Shown in pieces: positions 41,373 through 48,962 of a stretch of 64,000 nucleotides of DNA; the stretch's first letter is position 1; each line of letters starts with the position of its first letter. The stretch comes from Actinokineospora spheciospongiae (GTDB lineage Bacteria > Actinomycetota > Actinomycetes > Mycobacteriales > Pseudonocardiaceae). The position numbers were made by a program, and so were the translations under genes. The stretch lies in NCBI RefSeq assembly GCF_000564855.1, contig NZ_AYXG01000101.1, forward strand, positions 1 through 64,000, written 5' to 3'. Below the pieces are notes generated by a model. It had not been told where the DNA came from. It saw only the letters and a program-made list of their open reading frames with translations, and did no database searches.

Positions 41373-43265
41373 CTAGCGGCGCAGGGTCGTGGGGCCGAGG
41401 GCGCTCTCCAGTTGCTCCCACCGCTTGACCAGGTCCGCCATCATGAGCATCAGGACCTCGGGGAAGGCGTGCAGGAAGCTCCGGTACCGGTAGTGGTCCA
41501 GGTAGAACACCAGGACCTCGTCGCTGAGGGCGGTGACCGAGGTGGTGCGGGCGTCGGCGAACAGGTCGTGGTGGCCGAGCAGGGCACCTCGGCCCAGGAC
41601 CGCGCGGTCGTAGACGCCGCCGAAGTCGACCTCGACCTCGCCGCCGGCCACCAGGAGCACCCCGTGCGCGGCGTCGTCCTCGCGGCACAGGGAATCGCCC
41701 GCGGTGAACGGGATCTCGTCGAACATCGAGGCGAGGGTTTCCAGTTCGGTGTCGGCCAGCGAGGTGAACAGCCGCACCCCGTGCGGGTCGGCGCTGTCCC
41801 GCAGGCACGCCACCCGTTCGGCCAGTTCCCGCTCGCCGACGTGCGCCATCCGCATCCGCGCGAAGCGCAGCACGCGGTCGGTGTCGCGCGCCCGGCGGCG
41901 GGAGGTGCCCGCGTTCGGCGGGGTGTGGGTGGCGGGGTTCCCGCTGATCCGCGCCGCTTCGCGCAGGCCGGACTCGTAGGCGCTGTGCACGCACCCCCAG
42001 TGGTGGGGGTTGGTGCCCTCACCGGCGAAGAACAGCCGGTCGCCGACCGGTTCGGCGAGGGTGCCGATGTCCCTCGGTGAGGCGTCGACGCCGATGCAGG
42101 TGTAGGAACCCCTGGCGAAGGGGTCGGCGGACCACGCGGTGCGCGAGATGTGCTCGGGCGCGGGCACGCCCGCGCCGAAGACGTCCGCGACGATGGTGGT
42201 GGCGTAGGTGCGGACCTCCTCGTCGGACCAGGTTTCCAGCTCGCGGCCGAGCGAGGCGCCGAGCAGCATCACCAGGACCGGTGCGCCGTGGGACTTCCAC
42301 ATGCTGATGACGACCGTGGGGTGGCGGTCGGTGTCGCGGCACAGGTAGCCGAAGACGTACTGCTCCTTCGGCCAGAAGGGTTCCCGGTAGTGCAGGGCGA
42401 TCTTGTTCAAGGTGCCGAAGCCCAACCGGGCGACCGCCGTCCGCTTGGCCTCGGGCAGCGGGGGCTCGAAGCGCACCGCGTCGGCCTTGAGCACCCCCAG
42501 CGGCAACGTCACCAGCACCTTGTCGGCCTCGAAACCACCCCGGTCGGTCGTCACCCGCACGGGCACGGCCCCCGTGTCGATCCGCGTGACCACGTGGCCC
42601 AGCCGGACGTCCAGCCCCTCGGCGAGGGCGTCGACGACCGACCGGTAGCCCTCGTGCAGGACGCTGTCGCCGTAGCCGTAGACCAGGTAGCCGTCCTCCC
42701 AGTGCTTCAGCGACAGCTTGTCGGGGTCCTCGGCGACGTCCTCGCGCAGGATCACGTTGAGGTGGTAGCGGACCGCCTGCTCGTCCTCGGGGGACAACCG
42801 GCGCTCGGCGAGGACCTGGCGCACGGCCTCGCCGAGCGGCGTGTCCGGGTGCTGCCCCCGGCGCGCGGCCTCGGCCCGCTGTTCGAGCTCGTGCAGCACG
42901 TCGTCGGCCAGTTCCCGGGTGCGGCTCTTGTGGCGGTGGCCCGCCGGGCGGTTGTCCGCGCCGAACAGGTCGAGGTTGTCGAACCCCCCGGTGTAGGCGC
43001 TGTCGCCACCGACGTAGCTGTGCGGGATGCCCAGGTCCTCCACCAGTTCGGTGATCGGGTTGCCGTCCGTGCCGTGAATCCAGTGCGCACCGAGGTCCAC
43101 CCCGTGCCCGTCGGTCCAGATCCGCCCACCGACGCGGTCGCGCGCCTCCAGGACGGTGACGGGGTGGCCGAGTCCGCGCAGCGCCCGCGCCGCGGCGAGC
43201 CCGGCGATCCCGGCCCCCACCACCAGCACGCTGGGTGGACCGTCCGGGTCGGCGTCGTGGGGCAT
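41373..43265 (-). CDS. Flavin amine oxidase fused to a cyclic-nucleotide-binding-type domain
   Basis: The 630-residue protein joins two domains. Residues 1-445 are a flavin-containing amine oxidase: GxGxxG at 17-22, GGRIWTDGHGVDLGAHWIHG, the conserved lysine K288 (LGFGTLNKIAL), and FFAGEGTNPHHWGCVHSAYESG near the FAD. Residues about 497-620 form a cNMP-binding cup (LFTSLADTELETLASMF, GGEVEVDFGG, RTTSVTAL, VKRWEQLE). In the phosphate cassette the usual Glu is missing (LGHHDLFADARTTSV) although the Arg (R573) is kept, so cAMP binding is doubtful. ATG 43265 starts the Rossmann strand after a short tail; a reading to 43442 is unsupported. It would oxidise polyamines or other amines in the cytoplasm under allosteric control (inference). 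Confidence 0.88.
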   Translation of the reverse strand: MPHDADPDGPPSVLVVGAGIAGLAAARALRGLGHPVTVLEARDRVGGRIWTDGHGVDLGAHWIHGTDGNPITELVEDLGIPHSYVGGDSAYTGGFDNLDLFGADNRPAGHRHKSRTRELADDVLHELEQRAEAARRGQHPDTPLGEAVRQVLAERRLSPEDEQAVRYHLNVILREDVAEDPDKLSLKHWEDGYLVYGYGDSVLHEGYRSVVDALAEGLDVRLGHVVTRIDTGAVPVRVTTDRGGFEADKVLVTLPLGVLKADAVRFEPPLPEAKRTAVARLGFGTLNKIALHYREPFWPKEQYVFGYLCRDTDRHPTVVISMWKSHGAPVLVMLLGASLGRELETWSDEEVRTYATTIVADVFGAGVPAPEHISRTAWSADPFARGSYTCIGVDASPRDIGTLAEPVGDRLFFAGEGTNPHHWGCVHSAYESGLREAARISGNPATHTPPNAGTSRRRARDTDRVLRFARMRMAHVGERELAERVACLRDSADPHGVRLFTSLADTELETLASMFDEIPFTAGDSLCREDDAAHGVLLVAGGEVEVDFGGVYDRAVLGRGALLGHHDLFADARTTSVTALSDEVLVFYLDHYRYRSFLHAFPEVLMLMMADLVKRWEQLESALGPTTLRR

Positions 43266-43330
43266 GGCTCGATTGTCACGTGGTCGGCGGCGTCCGGACA
43301 GTCCCGGATCGTGTACTGGCGCCCGGCGGC

Positions 43331-43996
43331 TCAGGCGCCCAGGACGAGCGCCCCCGCACCCCGACCCGTGCCGACCAGCTCGGCCACCCGGGTCAGGCGG
43401 GGGTCCCCGGGTGGGACGTCGATCTGGAAGTGCGCCTCCCACGGGGTGGCGAACGTGCCGCCCCAGCGGACGACGCCCTCGCAGGACGCCACGATGTCGG
43501 CGACGACGGCGCGCTGGAACCCGGTCAGGTCACCGGTCGTGCCCGGCGGGTACCAGCCGGGGCGGATCGCGACCGCGGTGCCCGAGCCGAAGTTGCTGTC
43601 CGGACCGCGCCGGGACAGGCCGGTGGCGCGGAAGCCGGTCACCTCGTCCGCGCGCAACGCGTCGACCTCGTAGTGGTAGCGGCGGACGACGTGCACCAGG
43701 ACCGCCTCGACCGCGCCCACCCGCAGCGGGACGCGCAGGTCGCTGCCGGGGACCGGGCGGGTCCACACGGCCCCGCCCGCGTCGGCGGACGACTCGACCG
43801 GCCAGCCGTTCGCACTGGTGGCACCGGTGCGCGGGTCGCGCGGGGCGCGCACCGGCGGCGCCGCGGGCGCGGCGGCGGCCGGGGTGGTGGACACCGCGCC
43901 CATCCCCGCCACCGCGGCGAGACCGACGCCGGCGCGCAGCAGCGCCCGGCGGCCGAACACGGAGGTGGGCTCGGGTGCGGCGAGTTCTTCCGACAT
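43331..43996 (-). CDS. Tat-exported M15-peptidase-like protein with lost zinc ligands
   Basis: The 221-residue protein has a twin-arginine signal (FGRRALLRAGVGLAAVAG) and a domain like M15-family D,D-carboxypeptidase-like proteins of actinomycetes: the block SNFGSGTAVAIRPGWYPPG, where active members have a His and an Asp (SNHxxGxAxD), and EGVVRWGGTFATPWEAHFQIDVPPGDPRL. Here the His is Phe and the Asp is Ala, so zinc chemistry is probably lost while the fold remains. It may bind wall peptides. It lies 65 bases upstream of the amine oxidase gene on the same strand. Confidence 0.75.
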   Translation of the reverse strand: MSEELAAPEPTSVFGRRALLRAGVGLAAVAGMGAVSTTPAAAAPAAPPVRAPRDPRTGATSANGWPVESSADAGGAVWTRPVPGSDLRVPLRVGAVEAVLVHVVRRYHYEVDALRADEVTGFRATGLSRRGPDSNFGSGTAVAIRPGWYPPGTTGDLTGFQRAVVADIVASCEGVVRWGGTFATPWEAHFQIDVPPGDPRLTRVAELVGTGRGAGALVLGA

Positions 43997-44023
43997 GACA
44001 GGGCCTTCCGGGTCAGGGACGGT

Positions 44024-44386
44024 TCACAACCACTGGACGCAGTGCCAGAGCGACGGCCAGGCCAGCGCGAGGGTGCCCGGGAGCAGGACCAGCAGGCCAC
44101 CCCAGGCCCACCTCCACCCCCACGGCACCCCCCACAGCAACGCCAAGCCGAAGTTGACCAGGTGGTACACCCCCGCGACCAACACCACGCCCACGCCGCC
44201 GACGACGGCGTCGACGCCCGGTTGCCCGGTGTACCGCCAGTCCGCGACCACCAGACCCGCCGGGGCGAGCAGGCCCTGCCCGATCGCGTACACCAGGAGG
44301 ATCAGCGGCACCAGCGCCAGGTGCCCGAGCAGCCAGTTGGCCATCGTGGCCGCCGCCCAGGCAGCCACCCGCCGAGCCCCGACCAC
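44024..44386 (-). CDS. Small membrane protein, function unknown
   Basis: The 120-residue protein has four hydrophobic segments with many Trp and Gly residues (WLLGHLALVPLILLVYAIGQGLL, VGGVGVVLVAGVYHLVNFGLALLWG, LLVLLPGTLALAWP). No family is recognised. GGGGGGAC stands just before the GTG at 44386; an internal ATG at 44344 is an alternative start. It sits between the DUF1906 gene and the M15-like gene on the same strand, with gaps of 21 and 27 bases, so cotranscription is likely. Confidence 0.6.
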   Translation of the reverse strand: MVGARRVAAWAAATMANWLLGHLALVPLILLVYAIGQGLLAPAGLVVADWRYTGQPGVDAVVGGVGVVLVAGVYHLVNFGLALLWGVPWGWRWAWGGLLVLLPGTLALAWPSLWHCVQWL

Positions 44387-44407
44387 GTCCCCCCGATCTC
44401 CCGCGCG

Positions 44408-46603
44408 TCACGAGCGCAGCGGCGCCTGGTACCTCTCGAAGATCCGGTACAGGTCCACCATGGCGACGCCGTAGCCGACGGAGCTGTTCGCGGTCCCGTT
44501 GTACCGGGCCATGATCCGCCTGCTGTCGTCCTCGTTGGTCAGCGGGTTCGGCCGGGCCACCCCGATGTCCGCCGCACCCCAGACGTGCACCGCGGGGATG
44601 ACGCCGACGTTGTACACGGGGTCGCCGTTGAGCTTCTGCCAGACCTCCCACAGGTCCGCGTCGGCGTCGGGGTTCCTCAGCTGACCGCCGATGACACCCT
44701 GCCGGACGCAGTGGTTGGTGGCGGTGATCGCGGTGCGGGCGAAGACCTGCCCCAGCCCGGTGCTGGAATCGGCCGGGCCGACCCCGGTGCCCTCGTGGTA
44801 CTGCCGCACCAGCGCGTCGGCCGCGGGGTCCCCGACGTTGTAGGCGCGGTACTCCCACAGCAGCGGGCACTGGATGAGGGCCTTGCGCATGCGGTAGGAC
44901 CGGGCCAGGCGGGTGATCAGCCAGTCCAGGGCGAGCACCACGTCGACGGCCTCGGTGGTGCTGTTGAGGGTGAGGGCCTGCCACCCGTCGCCACCGGTCT
45001 CCGGCACCCCCCGGCCCTCCAGGTAGGCGCGCACGTCGGCCAGCAGCGCGTCCCGCTTCGCCGGGTCGAAGCTGACGTCGAGCGCGCTGTCGGGGACCTC
45101 GGGGTCGTAGCTCGACTGGCCGGGGTCGCGACCGGAGGAGATGTTGTTGTCGATCTCGATGGCCCCGCTGCCCGACCCGACCGAGATGGTGGAGATCTGG
45201 TCGAAGGCCCAGTTCGCGGGCATGGGGTAGCCGAGGTTGCCGGAGAACCCGGTGGACATGTCGGAGACGAAACTGGCGTCGGCCAACCCCTCGGCCGCCA
45301 CCCGGCTGCACACGTTGCGCGGGCCGTAGATCCCGACCCGGTACTCCGCCCCGTACTGGGCCGCGGTCGCCGCGATCGCCCGGAAGTGCGGCAGGACGCC
45401 CTCGGTGACCTGGTGGTCCAGCGCGTCGAAGTCGACCGCGAAGTAGATCCGGGTGCCCGGCCGGTACCCGTGGTGGCGCGCCCGCTGCACCGCCGCCAGC
45501 GCGTCGGCCACGCCCTGCTGGTGGCTGAAGTAGTCCGCGGACCCGCCCAGGGTCTGGTAGATCGGGAACGAGTTGAGCCCGAACGACCGCAGCCGCTGCA
45601 ACTCGCCGGGCTGGATCTGCTTGTTCAGCGAAGAACCCGGCGCGTTGGCCAGGTAGCGGCCCACCACCCGGTACCCCGCGGCGCGCAGGGCGACGGCCCG
45701 GTCCGCGGTGACCTCGGTGACGCAGTCGGCCGCGGTCCCCCGCCGGGTCGCGTCCCCGGTGGACACCAGCAGCGACGCCCAGGTGGCGAAGTCCCCGGTG
45801 CCGGTCACCGGCAGCGCGACGAAGGCCTGGAAGCTCCGGACCGCCGCGGCGAGGTCGCTGCCGAACGCGCTCGTGAACGCCACCCCGGGCCGCTGGTTGA
45901 AGACCAGCGCGGCGCTGAACAGCGACACCCAGGTGCCGGTGCTGCCGGTGGCGAGCGGGTGCGCCCGGATGCCGTCCCTGGTGCCGGGCCCGAAGACCCC
46001 GTTGGCCACGTCGTCGCCCATCCCGATCTCGTACTGGATCGCGTACACGAGCGCTTTCTGCACGTCCCGCGAGAAGTGGCCGTCGCACGGGATGATGAAG
46101 AAGTTGCGGCGCGCCTGGTGGCGGCCGTTGAGCCACTGCTGCACGGACCGGATCTGCTCCCCGCCACCGGAGAGGGTCACGTAGGCGTCCATGGTCAGCA
46201 GCGCCTTAAACACCTTCGGGGTGACACCGTCACCGGGATAGGCGGCGGACACGCCCATGTCCTGCTTGAGGCGGGTGACGGCGGTCGAGACCCGGGAGTT
46301 GAAGGTGCCGTCGATGTTGCCGCCGTCGTACCCCTTGCAGTACAGGGCGGACTGCACGATCCGGTAGGCGTTCGCGTGCCTGGTGCCCGCGTCGACCACC
46401 GGGAACCGCGATTGCAGCGCCGCCAGCGTCGTGGGTCCGAAGCTGTCGGACAGGGCGGTGATGCCGAGTTCGTACTGCAGCGCGCGGGTGAGCGCGTACA
46501 TCACCGGCCACCCGGTCTTGCCGTTCTCCGCCACCTTCGGAATCCCGGCCACGGAATAGGAGTTGATGAACCGCTGCGCCCGGACAACCATCTCGTCGAC
46601 CAC
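44408..46603 (-). CDS. Large DUF1906 glycoside-hydrolase-like protein with wall-binding-type repeats, no signal peptide
   Basis: The 731-residue protein starts VDEMVVRAQRFINSYS, a form seen in a family of long actinomycete proteins. It contains peptidoglycan-binding-like repeats (about 1-290: YALTRALQYELGI..., CDGHFSRDVQKALVYAIQYEIG), then a DUF1906 (Rv2525c-like) TIM-barrel hydrolase-like domain (about 295-492: GRYLANAPGS, IYFAVDFDALD, YGPRNVCSRV, FDQISTISVGSG, IEIDNNISS) and a helical C-terminus. D391/D393 are the likely catalytic acids. GTG 46603 has GGGGAGG 8 bases before it. No signal peptide or Tat motif is present, unusual for a wall-acting protein. Confidence 0.82.
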   Translation of the reverse strand: MVDEMVVRAQRFINSYSVAGIPKVAENGKTGWPVMYALTRALQYELGITALSDSFGPTTLAALQSRFPVVDAGTRHANAYRIVQSALYCKGYDGGNIDGTFNSRVSTAVTRLKQDMGVSAAYPGDGVTPKVFKALLTMDAYVTLSGGGEQIRSVQQWLNGRHQARRNFFIIPCDGHFSRDVQKALVYAIQYEIGMGDDVANGVFGPGTRDGIRAHPLATGSTGTWVSLFSAALVFNQRPGVAFTSAFGSDLAAAVRSFQAFVALPVTGTGDFATWASLLVSTGDATRRGTAADCVTEVTADRAVALRAAGYRVVGRYLANAPGSSLNKQIQPGELQRLRSFGLNSFPIYQTLGGSADYFSHQQGVADALAAVQRARHHGYRPGTRIYFAVDFDALDHQVTEGVLPHFRAIAATAAQYGAEYRVGIYGPRNVCSRVAAEGLADASFVSDMSTGFSGNLGYPMPANWAFDQISTISVGSGSGAIEIDNNISSGRDPGQSSYDPEVPDSALDVSFDPAKRDALLADVRAYLEGRGVPETGGDGWQALTLNSTTEAVDVVLALDWLITRLARSYRMRKALIQCPLLWEYRAYNVGDPAADALVRQYHEGTGVGPADSSTGLGQVFARTAITATNHCVRQGVIGGQLRNPDADADLWEVWQKLNGDPVYNVGVIPAVHVWGAADIGVARPNPLTNEDDSRRIMARYNGTANSSVGYGVAMVDLYRIFERYQAPLRS

Positions 46604-47022
46604 GCCACAGACCTCCCCGCCGCCCCTCGGACGGCAATGCGGACGCGCGCCACCGAACGCGCGGGCGAAAAGCCCGCGGCGCACGCACCACGCGAATGGA
46701 AATCCCCACAACGAGCCGGCCCCCGCCGGCGGTCGAAGGCCGGGCCGCGGCCCCCGCCCGCGACTCCCGGCCACTCCCCAGTGTCGAAAACATGCTAGCC
46801 ACAGCCGGAGAACGTTGTCGAGCAACAACAGACCCGACACGCGGGATCTTCACGGGAAAAGCACGGAACCACCACGAAAACGCCTGTGCGGGATTGACAA
46901 GAATGCGAGAGCGCGTCCATTCGCCGAAGACGATTGGACTTGTCGGACGCTGTCGGCGGACACCGCCGCAGTGTGATCCTTCCCGAGCCCGCATCGTGTG
47001 CGGGTCCTGGGAGGAGTCAACG
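46604..47022. promoter_or_regulatory. Divergent region between the DUF1906 and S33 peptidase genes
   Basis: These 419 bases hold no gene. A perfect TTGACA box lies at 46894-46899, but no matching -10 was found at 16-18 bases. A small hairpin (CCCGCA 46988-46993 with TGCGGG 46999-47004) sits just before the ribosome site of the plus-strand gene and could affect its translation. Confidence 0.35.
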
Positions 47023-48642
47023 ATGAGCACCCATTCCCGAAGATCACTCGGACGGCTGGTCGCCGTGGCGGCGCTGGTGGTCGGTGCCACCGGGGCCGTC
47101 GCGGCACCCGCTGCCGCCGGACCCGCGGCACCCGCCCCCGTGGCCTGGGGGCCGTGCGCGTACGAGGACCTGGTCAGCCTGCCCGCCAACGAGGTGCTGC
47201 GCTACTCCTGCGCGCGGTACCCGGTCCCCATCAACCCGGCCCGGCCGCAGCTGGGCACGGTGGAACTGGCGCTGATGCGCCGGGCCGCCGACAACCCGGA
47301 CACCCGGATCGGGTCGCTGTTCCTCAACCCCGGCGGCCCGGGCGGCAGCGGCTACGCGCTGCCCAAGGCCATGAAGAGCTACCTCTCCGCCGACGTGCTG
47401 TCCCGGTTCGACCTGATCGGGTTCGACCCGCGCGGGGTGGGACGCAGCTCGCCCGTGCGCTGCTTCACCACCCAGGAAAACTTCGACGCCCTCAACGCGC
47501 GCATCTCCGCGATCCCGCTCACCGACGAGCAGGAGCGCAGCACCAACGCCGCCTACGGCGACTACGGCCGGGCCTGCGCCCAGCTCGGCGGGCCGCTGCT
47601 CAACCACATGTCCACCGAGTACGTCGCCCGCGACCTGGACCTGCTGCGGGCCGGGGTCGGCGACGCGCAGCTGAACTTCCTCGGCTTCTCCTACGGCACG
47701 CTCATCGGGGCGACGTACGCCAACCTGTTCCCGCAGAACGCGCGGGCGATCGTCATGGACGGCAACGTCGACCCCCGGCTGCGCACCACCAACGGCCTGG
47801 AGTACGACCGGCAGCGCACCGAGAGCTTCGAACTGGTGCTGGACGAGGTGTTGACCCAGTGCGACCTGGCGGGCCCGGCGGCGTGCGCGTTCAGCGGCGA
47901 CGCCAAGGCCAAGTTCACCGAACTGCGGGAAACCGCCGAGCGGGACGGCACGCTGCGCTTCCCTGCGCTGAGCCCGGACTGGCGGATGACGTTCGAGGCG
48001 TTCACCAACTTCATGTCCAGGGCCGTCTACAACCAGACGATCGACCTGCCGACCGTGGCGATCCTCCTGCAATCCGCTTACGACGCCCTGCACCCGAGCG
48101 GGACCCAGGCCCGGACAGCCGCCACACCCGCGATCACCCTGCCCGCCAACGCCTTCGAGCCCGTCGTCGACGCCCTCCCGGACTCCCCCTACACCGGCGA
48201 CGACTCCTACGCCGCGGTGAACTGCGCGGACAAGCCGTTCCTGCACTGGCCCGGCCTGGTGCCCCCGATCGCCGACGCGTGGGACCGCGCCATGCCCACC
48301 TTCGGCCGCGGCCTGGCCTGGGGTGACCCGGGGGTCTGCGTGCAGTGGCCGTTCGCCGCGCGCTGGGCCGACCGGTACACCGGCCCCTGGAACCGCCGCA
48401 CCCCGAACCCGGTGCTGCTGGTCAACAACACCCACGACCCGGCGACCCGCCACACCTTCGCGCAGCGCATGTCCACCCAGCTGGGCAACGCCCGCCTGGT
48501 GACGGTCGAGGCGATCGGCCACACCATCCTCGGCCGCAGCGCCTGCGCCGACCGCATCGCCACCGACTACCTGATCAACCTCGCGGTCCCGGCGAAGGGG
48601 ACCGTGTGCCAGCCGGACGAACAGGCTTTCCCGGCGCGGTGA
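47023..48642 (+). CDS. Secreted S33-family (tripeptidyl aminopeptidase-like) peptidase
   Basis: The 539-residue protein has a signal peptide (1-33) and the alpha/beta-hydrolase plan of actinomycete tripeptidyl aminopeptidases: oxyanion loop NPGGPGGSGY, nucleophile in GFSYGTLIG, acid in NNTHDPATR and histidine in AIGHTIL, with a cysteine-containing helical lid and the C-terminal TAP-like domain. It probably removes short peptides from protein N-termini outside the cell. GGGAGGAG precedes the ATG. A second member of the family lies at 54598. Confidence 0.92.
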   Translation: MSTHSRRSLGRLVAVAALVVGATGAVAAPAAAGPAAPAPVAWGPCAYEDLVSLPANEVLRYSCARYPVPINPARPQLGTVELALMRRAADNPDTRIGSLFLNPGGPGGSGYALPKAMKSYLSADVLSRFDLIGFDPRGVGRSSPVRCFTTQENFDALNARISAIPLTDEQERSTNAAYGDYGRACAQLGGPLLNHMSTEYVARDLDLLRAGVGDAQLNFLGFSYGTLIGATYANLFPQNARAIVMDGNVDPRLRTTNGLEYDRQRTESFELVLDEVLTQCDLAGPAACAFSGDAKAKFTELRETAERDGTLRFPALSPDWRMTFEAFTNFMSRAVYNQTIDLPTVAILLQSAYDALHPSGTQARTAATPAITLPANAFEPVVDALPDSPYTGDDSYAAVNCADKPFLHWPGLVPPIADAWDRAMPTFGRGLAWGDPGVCVQWPFAARWADRYTGPWNRRTPNPVLLVNNTHDPATRHTFAQRMSTQLGNARLVTVEAIGHTILGRSACADRIATDYLINLAVPAKGTVCQPDEQAFPAR

Positions 48643-48649
48643 CCACCGG

Positions 48650-48688
48650 CCGGACGGCGGCCCGGGTGCTCCCCGGTCCGCCGTCCGG
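48650..48688 (+). terminator. Hairpin after the S33 peptidase gene
   Basis: CCGGACGGCGG (48650-48660) pairs with CCGCCGTCCGG (48678-48688) over a 17-base loop, 8 bases after the stop. Confidence 0.6.
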
Positions 48689-48787
48689 CAGTGGCTTGTC
48701 CTCCGGCAGCGGTCACTATCCGGCGGTGACCTGCCTTCCGGCAGCGGTCGTCATCCGGTAGCGGTCACCCTCCGGCAGCGGTCCGCC
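48684..48787. repeat. Six imperfect 17/18-bp tandem repeats
   Basis: Units begin with TCCGG at 48684, 48702, 48719, 48737, 48754 and 48771. Five follow TCCGGYAGYGGY; the third reads TCCGGCGGTGACC. Lengths alternate between 17 and 18 bases. They lie between convergent genes, after a terminator. Confidence 0.75.
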
Positions 48788-48924
48788 CGCTGCGGTGATC
48801 GGTGACCTGGATATCTTTATAGTTGATAGCTAATAAATGTATTTCTGGGCAGACTGGTGCTTCGCCATCTTCGACCCGGATGGGCAGAGGGAGCGCCGGA
48901 ATGGCGCGGGGGAACGGGTTCCGA
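48788..48924. other. AT-rich patch between convergent genes
   Basis: Bases 48810-48846 are strikingly AT-rich for this genome. They include the -10-like TATAGT (48818-48823) and an ATG at 48837 (MYFWADWCF), but that frame has no ribosome site and runs on as the antisense of the reductase gene, so no protein is called. Confidence 0.4.
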
Positions 48925-48960
48925 CGCTGCCCGCCACCGCCGGGGCGGTGGCGGGCAGCG
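48925..48960 (-). terminator. Hairpin terminator of the AurF/reductase operon
   Basis: A perfect 17-bp stem (48925-48941 with 48944-48960) closes on a 2-base loop and begins 3 bases after the minus-strand stop at 48963. Confidence 0.75.
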
Positions 48961-48962
48961 GG

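Noticed and set aside
48684-48787. CRISPR array
   Set aside because: The repeats are contiguous, only 17-18 bp and without spacers, and no cas genes are in the window.
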